NCBI GenBank assembly: GCA_029945495.1
Contig: JAQSCR010000642.1
Span: 1-6,820 of the forward strand
DNA: 6,820 nt
From: Pseudolabrys sp.
GTDB lineage: Bacteria; Pseudomonadota; Alphaproteobacteria; Rhizobiales; Xanthobacteraceae
Direction of reading: 5' to 3'
The notes beneath the pieces are model-generated. The model did not search any database and was not told where the DNA came from. It worked only from the letters and a program-made list of their open reading frames with translations. The first letter of the stretch is position 1. The number at the start of each line of letters is the position of its first letter. Below are positions 1 to 6,700 of this stretch, one piece after another. The translations under genes and the position numbers were made by a program.

Positions 1-1679
1 AAGTAGGCCACGCCATAGCCCGGGAAGTACCGGGTGCAGACGAGGTAGAACAGGCAGAGACCGAAGCCGGCCAGCATGCCGGCGATCGCGCCGGCCGCCG
101 TGGTGCGCTTCCACCAGACACCCATGATGAGCGCCGGGAAGTTCCCGGCCATCGCGAGCGAGAACGCCCAGCCGACCATGGCCAGGATGTCTCCCGGCTT
201 GGTAGCGGCGAGCGCCGCCGCCGCCACCGCCACGAACAGCAACAGGACGCGCGCCACGGTGAGCCGGCGAACCGTCGGCGCAGCCGGGTCGAGCATCTTG
301 TAGTAGATGTCGTGTGACAGTGCGTTGGCGATAGCGAGCAGCAGACCGTCGGCGGTCGAAAGCGCCGCCGCCAGACCGCCCGCGGCCACCAGACCCGAGA
401 TCACATAGGGAAGGCCCGCGATCTCCGGGGTGGAAAGCACGATCACGTCCGTGTTGATGACGAAGTCTTGCAGACGAACGACGCCGGTATGACCGGCGAT
501 TGCCTGACAGGCAGCAACGATGTCGGCAATGCTGGACGCGTTCTTGCCGCAGATTTGGATCAGGCCAAGCTGCCCCCACGTGAAGATCCATGGCTTCAGC
601 GCGGTGATGTTTGCCCCGATGATGTTGGTGTACACTTCCAGCTTCGAGAACGCCGCGTAGGCCGGCGCCGAGAAGTACAACAGGAAGATGAACAACAACG
701 ACCACGCCACCGATTTCCGCGCTTCACGCACCGACGGGGTGGTGAAGTAGCGCATCAGGATGTGCGGCAGCGACGCCGTGCCGACCATCATGCAGAAGAT
801 GATCGCAAAGAAGTTCAACGGGCTGTAGTTGATGAACGGTGCGATGTGCGGCTTCAAGTTTGCCGCGGTCGCCAGACCGTTCGCCAGCATCTGGCCTTCA
901 CGGGCGGTGATTTCCGCAATCGCCGTTCCGTAGGTCAGTTCCGGGATCGGAATGCCGTAGTGCTTGGTGGACAGGATCACGATCGGCGTCAGATAGGCGA
1001 TGATCAACACGACATATTGTGCGATCTGCGTCCAGGTGACCGCCCGCATGCCGCCCAGCATCGCGCACAGCAGAATGCCGACGAGGCCGGCGAACACTGC
1101 GACCTCGAACTGCATGCCGAGGAAGCGCGAGGCGATCAGGCCGGTGCCGAAGATCTGCGCCGTCACGTAGGTGAAGGAGCAGCACACCAGCACGACCACG
1201 GCGATGAAGCGGGCGAAGTTGCCGCCGAACCGGAACGCCATGAAATCCGGCACGGTATAGGCGCCGAACTTGCGCAGGTACGGTCCGATCAGGATCGACA
1301 CCAGCACGAAGCCGCCGGTCCAGCCGAGCACCCAGGCCAGGCCGTCATAGCCGAGCAGGAACAGAGTGCCGGCCATGCCGACGAATGACGCCGCCGACAT
1401 CCAGTCGGCGCCGGTTGCCATGCCGTTATAGAAGGCCGGAACGCGCCGGCCCGCCACGTAATATTCGGAGACCTGCGCGGTACGCGTCATCACGCCGATG
1501 ACGGCATAGACCGCCAGCGTGAAGAACACGAACAGGTAGCCGAGAATTCTGTTGGGAACGCCGACCTGCTCGAGGATCGCGAGCAGGATGATGAAACCGA
1601 TGAAGCCACCGGTGTAAGTGCCATACATCTTTCCGAGATTTTTGATGAAATCGGAACTGCCGGCTGTTTGCGTGGTCAT
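1..1679 (-). CDS. Na+/solute symporter, VC_2705 subfamily (ActP-like monocarboxylate permease), 3' end outside window
   Basis: Secondary transporter of the SSS (SLC5) family, expected in the inner membrane to couple Na+ entry to uptake of a small organic solute, probably acetate or another short monocarboxylate. Reading the minus strand from 1679 gives 559 uninterrupted residues before the left edge, so the C-terminus is missing. Many hydrophobic segments are visible. Family landmarks include GADWMSAASFVGMAG (about residues 90-104), GAYTVPDFMAFRFG (139-152), GGMRAVTWTQIAQY (209-222), and STADGLLLAIANALSHDIYY (441-460), where S441/T442 match the paired hydroxyl residues of the Na2 site in PutP and vSGLT. 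The start follows GAGGGGGG by 8 nt; Met18 is a weaker alternative. It lies 14 nt after the DUF4212 gene, the usual arrangement for this subfamily (TIGR03648 with TIGR03647). Family is secure; substrate is inferred. Confidence 0.95.
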   Translation of the reverse strand, partial: MTTQTAGSSDFIKNLGKMYGTYTGGFIGFIILLAILEQVGVPNRILGYLFVFFTLAVYAVIGVMTRTAQVSEYYVAGRRVPAFYNGMATGADWMSAASFVGMAGTLFLLGYDGLAWVLGWTGGFVLVSILIGPYLRKFGAYTVPDFMAFRFGGNFARFIAVVVLVCCSFTYVTAQIFGTGLIASRFLGMQFEVAVFAGLVGILLCAMLGGMRAVTWTQIAQYVVLIIAYLTPIVILSTKHYGIPIPELTYGTAIAEITAREGQMLANGLATAANLKPHIAPFINYSPLNFFAIIFCMMVGTASLPHILMRYFTTPSVREARKSVAWSLLFIFLLYFSAPAYAAFSKLEVYTNIIGANITALKPWIFTWGQLGLIQICGKNASSIADIVAACQAIAGHTGVVRLQDFVINTDVIVLSTPEIAGLPYVISGLVAAGGLAAALSTADGLLLAIANALSHDIYYKMLDPAAPTVRRLTVARVLLLFVAVAAAALAATKPGDILAMVGWAFSLAMAGNFPALIMGVWWKRTTAAGAIAGMLAGFGLCLFYLVCTRYFPGYGVAY

Positions 1680-1687
1680 GATGTTTT

Positions 1688-1695
1688 CCCCCCTC
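1688..1695 (-). promoter_or_regulatory. Ribosome binding site of the symporter, overlapping the upstream stop codon
   Basis: The minus strand reads GAGGGGGG, ending 8 nt before the symporter ATG at 1679. Its first two bases are the last two of the TGA stop of the small-subunit gene. This supports the 1679 start and suggests translational coupling between the two subunits. Confidence 0.7.
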
Positions 1696-1975
1696 AGTCG
1701 TCTTCGGCCATGCCGAAATCGCGGTCGATCTTGTCCTGCTGCCTGGCGAACATGAACAGCATGACGACGAACACGATCAGCGAACCCTGTGCGGCCATGT
1801 AGAAGCCGAGCGGGAATCCGAGAATCGGAATTTTGATGGCGTTCAGCGGCACGACGAAAAAATGGACGACGTAGCCGAAGAAGAACCAGACGCCGAGATG
1901 CGTGAACATCAGCCTCGACGTCTTTTGCCAATGCGCATCGGTATTGGCCTGCGCAGCTTCATTGGATGGTGTCAT
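1694..1975 (-). CDS. DUF4212 small subunit of Na+/solute symporter
   Basis: A 93-residue membrane protein of the DUF4212 family (TIGR03647, putative sodium:solute symporter small subunit), which is nearly always encoded just before a VC_2705-type symporter, as here. After a polar N-terminus containing HWQKTSRLM it has two hydrophobic helices, roughly residues 24-42 (GVWFFFGYVVHFF) and 54-77 (FPLGFYMAAQGSLIVF), then an acidic tail with DKIDRDFGMAEDD. It is thought to assist or stabilise the large transporter; the exact role is unknown. The reading frame is open farther upstream (to 2086 and beyond), but the start at 1975 is chosen because GAGGGAGGGG precedes it at 9 nt, the length fits the family, and the extra upstream residues do not look like this family. 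Confidence 0.93.
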   Translation of the reverse strand: MTPSNEAAQANTDAHWQKTSRLMFTHLGVWFFFGYVVHFFVVPLNAIKIPILGFPLGFYMAAQGSLIVFVVMLFMFARQQDKIDRDFGMAEDD

Positions 1976-1984
1976 GGGTCGCAG

Positions 1985-1994
1985 CCCCTCCCTC
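1985..1994 (-). promoter_or_regulatory. Ribosome binding site that fixes the DUF4212 start
   Basis: The minus strand reads GAGGGAGGGG, ending 9 nt before the ATG at 1975. The in-frame upstream ATG at 2035 has only a pyrimidine-rich CTCCCCTC before it, so this site decides between the candidate starts. Confidence 0.7.
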
Positions 1995-2002
1995 AAGGAC
2001 CG

Positions 2003-2019
2003 TCCGCAATTGCTGCGGA
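2003..2019. repeat. Perfect 6-bp inverted repeat in the symporter operon leader
   Basis: TCCGCA and TGCGGA are separated by 5 bases (ATTGC), and the overlapping octamer GCAATTGC (2006-2013) is itself a palindrome. The dyad lies 28 nt upstream of the DUF4212 ATG. It could be an operator or a small hairpin in the messenger leader just before the ribosome binding site. Its half-site resembles that of the dyad at 2217-2234. Confidence 0.45.
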
Positions 2020-2148
2020 TCGGAAGTGGAAACATGAGGGGAGCGATGACGAGCGGTTGCGGCACCCCCCCCAATTGCCGCCGCACGATTCCGCTTCTTG
2101 CCGGCGGATTTGAATTAAAGCTAAGCTAGCACTAGGAGTTAAGGGGCC

Positions 2149-2156
2149 ATTATAAT
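2149..2156. promoter_or_regulatory. Candidate -10 element (TATAAT on both strands)
   Basis: ATTATAAT contains a consensus -10 hexamer on the plus strand (2151-2156) and on the minus strand (2154-2149). Neither direction has a recognisable -35 at 16-18 bp. If used leftward for the symporter operon, it would need an activator, which would fit control by a response regulator. This is a motif match only. Confidence 0.3.
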
Positions 2157-2186
2157 ACTTTAGACTTATCTCGCCGGTTGTTATAT

Positions 2187-2215
2187 TTGATTTCATTGAG
2201 GTTTTTTGCAATTAT
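2187..2215 (+). promoter_or_regulatory. Candidate sigma-70 promoter for the 202-residue gene
   Basis: TTGATT at 2187-2192 and AATTAT at 2210-2215 are separated by 17 bp; each matches its consensus at four of six positions. Transcription would start near 2222, inside the dyad at 2217-2234 and about 60 nt before the ATG. This is a weak match in an AT-rich region, so it is tentative. Confidence 0.3.
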
Positions 2216-2216
2216 C

Positions 2217-2234
2217 CCTTCGCAGATGCGAAGG
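2217..2234. promoter_or_regulatory. Perfect 8-bp dyad, candidate operator or leader hairpin
   Basis: CCTTCGCA and TGCGAAGG flank a two-base GA centre, giving 16 paired positions with no mismatch. It lies 48 nt upstream of the 202-residue gene and just past the possible -10 element. The length and symmetry suit a dimeric regulator of the helix-turn-helix type. Read as RNA it makes a 7-bp stem with a four-base AGAT loop, but no U-run follows, so it is not an obvious terminator. A related hexamer TGCGGA follows at 2240-2245. Confidence 0.5.
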
Positions 2235-2281
2235 TCAGCTGCGGAAAACTGTAGCGAACCAACCCCGCCGAAAGAATCGTT

Positions 2282-2890
2282 ATGGCCTTGTTCGATATCT
2301 TCCAGCGCCGGCGCCCGATCCGCGACAATCGCGAGCTTGCCGAGTTCATTGATGGCAACGCCGCCTTTCTGATTCAAAAAGCGATCTACGAATATTCGCG
2401 CGCGCGCGCCGGGCACTATTCCAAGGTGCTGTTCAAGGAACCGGAGTTTCATAAGGCGGTCGAAGTGTCGCGCTGGCGCGCCTTTCCGCTCGGGCTGGCA
2501 ATGGTGGCGGAAATCGCCGACGGCGTTTTGCGGCCGCGTTCGGGCGCTGATCCGCTACGCGATTTCGATACGCTGGTGGCGGTCGTGCTTTCGGTGTTCG
2601 ACCGCTATCCGGTTCCGGACGTGCTTGGCACCGAGGTCTGGCAAGAGCTGCGCGCCGACCTGGAGCGCCGCCTGCGGCAGATCAGCCTGCACCCGGTCAA
2701 GCGCGCTCTGGAAGTTCCAGAACAATATGCCACGCTTTATTTCGATCTGATGCCGATCCACGAGAAGCTGCGCGGCCGCGACTTCGAGACGACGCACAAT
2801 TATCTCAAGGTTACGCTGTGCAATATTCATGACGAACTGACCAAACGCATCGAAGGCCAGCCTTTGGCGCAACTGGCGGCCGTCGGTTGA
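2282..2890 (+). CDS. Conserved-looking hypothetical protein, 202 aa
   Basis: I do not recognise this family. The product is about 23 kDa, rich in charged residues and predicted mostly helical. It has no signal peptide and no convincing membrane segment; the most hydrophobic stretch is short (WRAFPLGLAMVAEIADGV, about residues 65-82). It opens with MALFDIFQRRRPIRDN and has a middle VVLSVFDRYPVPD and a C-terminal half rich in E, R, K and H. Codon use is high-GC at third positions, like the neighbours, so it is a real gene. Only a weak purine stretch (GAAAGAA) precedes the ATG. It is divergent from the symporter operon and co-directional with the response regulator, which suggests, without proof, a part in the same carboxylate response. 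No catalytic motif is visible. It is probably cytoplasmic. Confidence 0.85.
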   Translation: MALFDIFQRRRPIRDNRELAEFIDGNAAFLIQKAIYEYSRARAGHYSKVLFKEPEFHKAVEVSRWRAFPLGLAMVAEIADGVLRPRSGADPLRDFDTLVAVVLSVFDRYPVPDVLGTEVWQELRADLERRLRQISLHPVKRALEVPEQYATLYFDLMPIHEKLRGRDFETTHNYLKVTLCNIHDELTKRIEGQPLAQLAAVG

Positions 2891-2895
2891 CGCGC

Positions 2896-2917
2896 GCGCC
2901 TGCGGATACCGCGGCGC
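2896..2917 (+). terminator. GC-rich hairpin after the 202-residue gene, weak terminator candidate
   Basis: The arms GCGCC-T-GCGG type (2896-2905, one bulged T) and CCGCGGCGC type (2909-2917) pair around an ATA loop to give a nine-pair stem that starts 5 nt after the TGA. No U-run follows, so intrinsic termination is doubtful. It may protect the 3' end or assist Rho-dependent termination. Confidence 0.3.
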
Positions 2918-2941
2918 TCGTCGCGCGCCTCGGCTATCGCA

Positions 2942-2963
2942 TTGAAACTAAGCATCATTTCAA
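2942..2963. repeat. Spaced inverted repeat TTGAAA-N10-TTTCAA
   Basis: Perfect 6-bp arms in an AT-richer island of an otherwise GC-rich gap, with arm centres 16 bp apart, about one and a half helical turns. It could be an operator for a dimeric regulator upstream of the response regulator gene. A GC hairpin follows at once (2967-2982). Confidence 0.3.
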
Positions 2964-3000
2964 ATAGCCCGCGGCGGCGGGCGCGATCGCTACCGGCCGC

Positions 3001-3102
3001 ATGGCGAAGCCCTTGCGCGAGCCCCCACCGAGGTGGGACATTGGTCTAAAGGCGCATCCGGCGCTGGAGTTCGCGCGGCAAGCGGCCGCCGCCCAGCCAT
3101 AA
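3001..3102 (+). CDS. Possible 33-codon small ORF just before the response regulator
   Basis: ATG at 3001 to TAA at 3100-3102 would encode a basic, proline- and alanine-rich peptide beginning MAKPLREPPPRWDIGL and ending in QAAAAQP. The stop lies 13 nt before the GTG start of the response regulator, a spacing that would suit a leader peptide or a coupled upstream ORF. Third positions are mostly G or C, like real genes here, but in such DNA this is weak evidence. No ribosome binding site precedes the ATG and I know no homologue. Most likely a chance ORF. Confidence 0.15.
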   Translation: MAKPLREPPPRWDIGLKAHPALEFARQAAAAQP

Positions 3103-3115
3103 GAAAGTTCGATAA

Positions 3116-3793
3116 GTGGAGAAGCTTGAGATCTACCAGTTGGTCATTGCCGACGACCATCCGCTGTTCCGCGGCGCCTTGCGTGAAGCGGTATCCGGCC
3201 TGCTGGAGCGGGTCGAAATTGCCGAGGCCGGCACCTTCGACGATGTGGTAGCGCTGCTCGACAAAGGCGGCGACATCGATCTAGTGCTTCTGGACCTGGC
3301 GATGCCCGGCGTGCGCGGCTTTTCCGGCCTGATGTACATCCGCGCGCAGTATCCGAGCGTGCCGGTGATCGTGGTGTCGGCCAATGACGATCCGGCCGCG
3401 ATCCGCCGTTGCATGGAATTCGGCGCTTCCGGCTTTATCCCCAAGACCCTGAGCGTCGAGGAGATGCGTGCGGCAATTTCACGCATTCTCGGTGGCGGCG
3501 TGTGGACGCCGGCCGACGTCGACCTTTCCGCCGGTTCGGACGCCGAATCGGCGGCGCTGATGGTGCGGATGGCGACTTTGACGCCGCAGCAGGTGCGCGT
3601 GTTGATGATGTTGTCGGAAGGCCTGCTCAACAAGCAGATCGCCTATCAGCTCGGCGTCTCGGAAGCGACCGTGAAGGCGCATGTCTCGGCGATCCTGCAA
3701 AAGCTCGGCGTCGAGAGCCGCACGCAAGCCGTGATCGCCGCCGCCAAGATCGAGACCGGCCACTGGTCGCAAGGCGCCGCGGCGGAAAGCTAG
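3116..3793 (+). CDS. NarL/LuxR-family response regulator, CrbR/ErdR-like
   Basis: A 225-residue DNA-binding response regulator. The N-terminal receiver domain (about 8-127) has the acidic pair D13/D14 in LVIADDHPLFR, the predicted phosphorylation site D60 in LLDLAMPG, S88 and K110 (GFIPK). The C-terminal LuxR-type helix-turn-helix (about 154-212) has LTPQQVRVL, GLLNKQIAYQLGVSEATVKAHV and KLGVESRTQAV. CrbR/ErdR proteins have this form and activate acs and other acetate genes with a CrbS/MxtR-type kinase, which is encoded next door. The start is GTG at 3116, directly after an in-frame TAA, so it cannot begin farther upstream; only a weak purine-rich AAGAAAG lies 8 nt before it. It ends 3 nt from the convergent kinase. 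Function as an acetate regulator is inferred from architecture and neighbours. Confidence 0.93.
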   Translation: MEKLEIYQLVIADDHPLFRGALREAVSGLLERVEIAEAGTFDDVVALLDKGGDIDLVLLDLAMPGVRGFSGLMYIRAQYPSVPVIVVSANDDPAAIRRCMEFGASGFIPKTLSVEEMRAAISRILGGGVWTPADVDLSAGSDAESAALMVRMATLTPQQVRVLMMLSEGLLNKQIAYQLGVSEATVKAHVSAILQKLGVESRTQAVIAAAKIETGHWSQGAAAES

Positions 3794-3796
3794 GCC

Positions 3797-6700
3797 TTAC
3801 TCCGCCGCCGCCACCCGCATCACCCGCCATTGCGCCAGCAAAGCGCGCAGGGCCGCCGGCTTGAGCGGTTTGTTCAGCAGTTGAATGTCTTCGGCATGCG
3901 CGCGCTCGCGCACCGCCGGCGAACGGTCGGCGGTGATCAGGATCGCCGGCAGCGGACCTAAACGTTTGCGCAGCGCGACGATCGCCTCGATGCCGTTGCC
4001 CTGGTCGAGATGATAATCGACCAGCAGGCCGTTCGGCGGCGTCGGGCTGTCCGCAATCGCCGCCATCGCGATGTCGAGATCGGGCGCCTTGATCACCTCG
4101 CAGCCCCAGCCGCGCAGCAGCATTCCCATGCCGTCGAGCACCGAAGGCTCGTTGTCGATGCAGATCGCGGTGGTGCCGGCGAGCTGGCTCGGATCGATGC
4201 GCGCGGTGTCGCGCGCCGGCAGTTCGACCGGCGCCGCGTTCGAGCGCGCCACGGTGACCGCGAAATGCGAGCCGCCGCCCGCTGGCTGGCCGACTTCGAC
4301 GGTGCAGCCGAGCACGCGCGCAATACGCTCGACGATCGACAGGCCGAGGCCGAGCCCGCGGGCGATGCGCGCGCCTTGTTCGAGCCGGTGGAACTCGATG
4401 AAGATGTCGCGCCGTTTGGTCTCCGGAATGCCGACGCCGGTGTCGTAGACATCGATCCGCAATTCCGAGCCGTTGCGGCGGCAGCCGACCAGCACGCGTC
4501 CGGTCGGCGTGTACTTGATGGCGTTGGAGACCAGGTTCTGCACCAGCCGGCGCAGCAGCCTGCGGTCGGAACGCACCACCAGCGAACACGGCACGTATTT
4601 CAGCTCGATGCCTTTGGCGGAAGCGAGCGGCGCGAATTCCAGTTCGATCTGGCGCATCAGGTCGTCGATGCGGAACGACGAGAATTCCGGCCGCATCGCG
4701 CCGGTGTCGAGCCGCGACATGTCGAGGAGCGCGCCGAAGATTTCCTCGACCGCTTCCAGCGAGGCGTCGATATTGTCGACCAGCCGGCGATCGTCGCGGC
4801 CGCCGCGCTCGATCAGGCTGGTGACGTAGAGCCGCGCCGCGTTGAGCGGCTGCAGAATGTCGTGGCTGGCCGCGGCCAGGAACTTGGTCTTGGAAATATT
4901 GGCGGCATCGGCCTCGCCTTTGGCGCGGGCCAGCGCGACGTTGAGCAGCGTGAGCTCCTCGGTGCGCTCGCGCACGCGCCGTTCCAGCGTCTCGTTCGAG
5001 CGCTCGAGCGCTTCCGCCGCCTCGACGCTCGATGTGATGTCGGTGAAGGTAGTGACGATGCCGCCGTCCGGCATATGGTTGGCGCGCACCTCGATCACCA
5101 TGCCGGCTTCGGCGAAGCGCTCCATGAACACTTCCTTGCCGGAGACATAGCGCTCGATCTGCGCGCGCACGAAGTCCTCGATGCGGTCCGGCGTGACGTC
5201 GCCGCGCTGGCTGTTGAAGCGCAAAATGTCGGCGAGGCCGACGCCAACGCGGATCAGGCTCGGCGGCAGATCGAGAATTTCGCCGAATTGCCGGTTCCAG
5301 CAGATCAGCTGCAGGTCGCGGTCGAACACGGCGATGCCCTGGCGGACGTGATCGAGCGCGGTTTGCAGGATTTCGCGGTTGTACTGGATCGCGGCATTGG
5401 CGTCGTCCAAGAGTTTCAACGCCGCCTTGGTCGAGACCGTGCGCTTGCGCAGCAGCAGCGACAGCACCAGCCGCGACGATGCGCCGCCAATCGCCGAGGC
5501 CAGGATATGTTCGGCGTGACGCACCAGCCGAAAGTCGGCTTCGTCCGTCGGCTCCATGCCGATGCGGTGCGTCTCGGCGAAAGTTTGAAGCGCGCCGCGC
5601 GTGCGCTCCTCGCCGAGATAGCGCGCCACCGTGGTGACGAGTTCGTCCACCGTCACCGAGGAGCGCCACAGCCGGAAGCTCGGCGTCATCGGCGCAAGGT
5701 CCGACGGCACGAAGGTGTTGGCCTGCATGCGTTCGATCGCCGACGGCTCGCGCCGCAGCGAGAAGCCGATATAGCACAGCACGTTGAGCGCGAGGCTCCA
5801 CACTACGCCATGCACCAGAGGCGACAGGCTCAGGCCGAACATATGCTGCGGCCGCAATATGGTGATGCCCCACGGGCCTTCGGTGAGGATGCGCTGGCCG
5901 ATGAAGCCGATGTCGGCGAAGGTCGGCAGCAGCAAGGTATAGGCCCAGATCGCGATGCCGACGACCATGCCGGCAATGGCGCCGGCGGCGGTGGCGCGCC
6001 GCCAGAATAGGCCGCCGAAAAACGCCGGCGCCAGTTGCGCCACGGCGGCAAACGACAACAGGCCGATCGAGGCAAGCTGCGCCGGACCGGCCGCACGGTA
6101 ATAGAGATAAGCCAGCAGCAGGATGAAGAAGATCGCCAGCCGGCGCACCATCAGCAGCAGCGAGCCGAGGTTCTCGCGGCCGGACAGCAGGCCTTCGCGC
6201 CGTTGCAGAACCAGCGGCATGATCAAGTCGTTCGACACCATGATCGACAGCGCCACCGATTCGACGATCACCATGGCGGTGGCCGCCGACAGGCCGCCGA
6301 CAAAGGCGGCAATGGTGAGGACGTAGGAGCCGGTCTGCAGCGGCAGCGCTAACACGAACATGTCGCTGTCGACCAGGCCGGTCGGGAAGGTCAAAAGCCC
6401 GGCGAGCGCGATCGGCACCACGAACAGATTTATCAGCACCAGATAAATCGGAAACAGCCAGGCCGCGCGCTTGATCTCGCTCTCGTTGTTGTTCTCGACT
6501 ACCGCGACATGGAACTGGCGCGGCAGCAGGATGATGGCCATGAACGACAGCAGCGTGGTGGCGAGCAGCGTGTCGAAGGCCGGCTCGCTGGTGAAGATGC
6601 CGGCGGCTTGCGGACTTTGCCGCGCCGCTTCGAACAGCGCGCCGGGGCCGCCGAACATCCAGAAGGTCACGTAGATGCCGACGGCGAGGAAGGCGAACAG

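Larger units (their letters stand above)
1976..2281. promoter_or_regulatory. Divergent intergenic control region
   Basis: This 306-base gap separates the leftward symporter operon from the rightward 202-residue gene, so promoters for both should lie here. It has a GC-rich part near the symporter side with a run of eight C (2065-2072), and an AT-rich core at about 2105-2216, the lowest-GC stretch in the window. It carries two perfect dyads (2003-2019 and 2217-2234), a TATAAT hexamer readable on both strands (2149-2156) and a possible rightward promoter (2187-2215). Hexamers of the form TGCGRA recur at 2014, 2227 and 2240. I see no convincing gene in it, and no sigma-54 element with correct GG/GC spacing in the part I examined. 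Confidence 0.7.
2891..3115. other. Intergenic region upstream of the response regulator
   Basis: This 225-base gap holds the hairpin at 2896-2917, a spaced dyad TTGAAA-N10-TTTCAA (2942-2963), a hairpin GCCCGC-GGCG-GCGGGC (2967-2982) and a compact dyad CCCACC-GA-GGTGGG (3024-3037). An AT-richer island lies at 2940-2966. I find no promoter with good -35 and -10 boxes. Its density of inverted repeats suggests regulation, but in GC-rich DNA some arise by chance. Confidence 0.5.

Noticed and set aside
468..1388. A 306-codon plus-strand ORF across the symporter
   Set aside because: Antisense shadow with Gln, Arg, Asp and His excess; the minus-strand symporter is unambiguous.
2056..2080. A possible sigma-54 promoter around GGCAC and TTGCC
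   Set aside because: The distance between GG and GC elements is not the required 10 bp on either strand; the resemblance comes from the C8 run and the nearby ATTGCC.
1976..2086. N-terminal extension of the DUF4212 protein by 37 residues
   Set aside because: No ribosome binding site at the upstream starts, the extension is unlike the family, and a strong site directly precedes the ATG at 1975.
2178..2372. A 64-codon plus-strand ORF overlapping the start of the 202-residue gene
   Set aside because: It starts with TTG in the AT-rich control region, has no ribosome binding site, and runs out of frame through a better-supported gene.
2150..2452. A 100-codon minus-strand ORF across the divergent region and the start of the 202-residue gene
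   Set aside because: Mostly antisense to a real gene, no recognisable domain and no good start signal.
3627..5873. A 748-codon ORF on the minus strand in another frame of the kinase
   Set aside because: Arg/Ala-rich low-complexity product without motifs; the kinase frame has every expected catalytic residue.
4010..6010. A 666-codon ORF on the plus strand antisense to the kinase
   Set aside because: Its product is rich in Arg, Ala, Asp and His with no domain, typical of the antisense frame of a high-GC gene. The minus strand carries a complete, recognisable kinase here.
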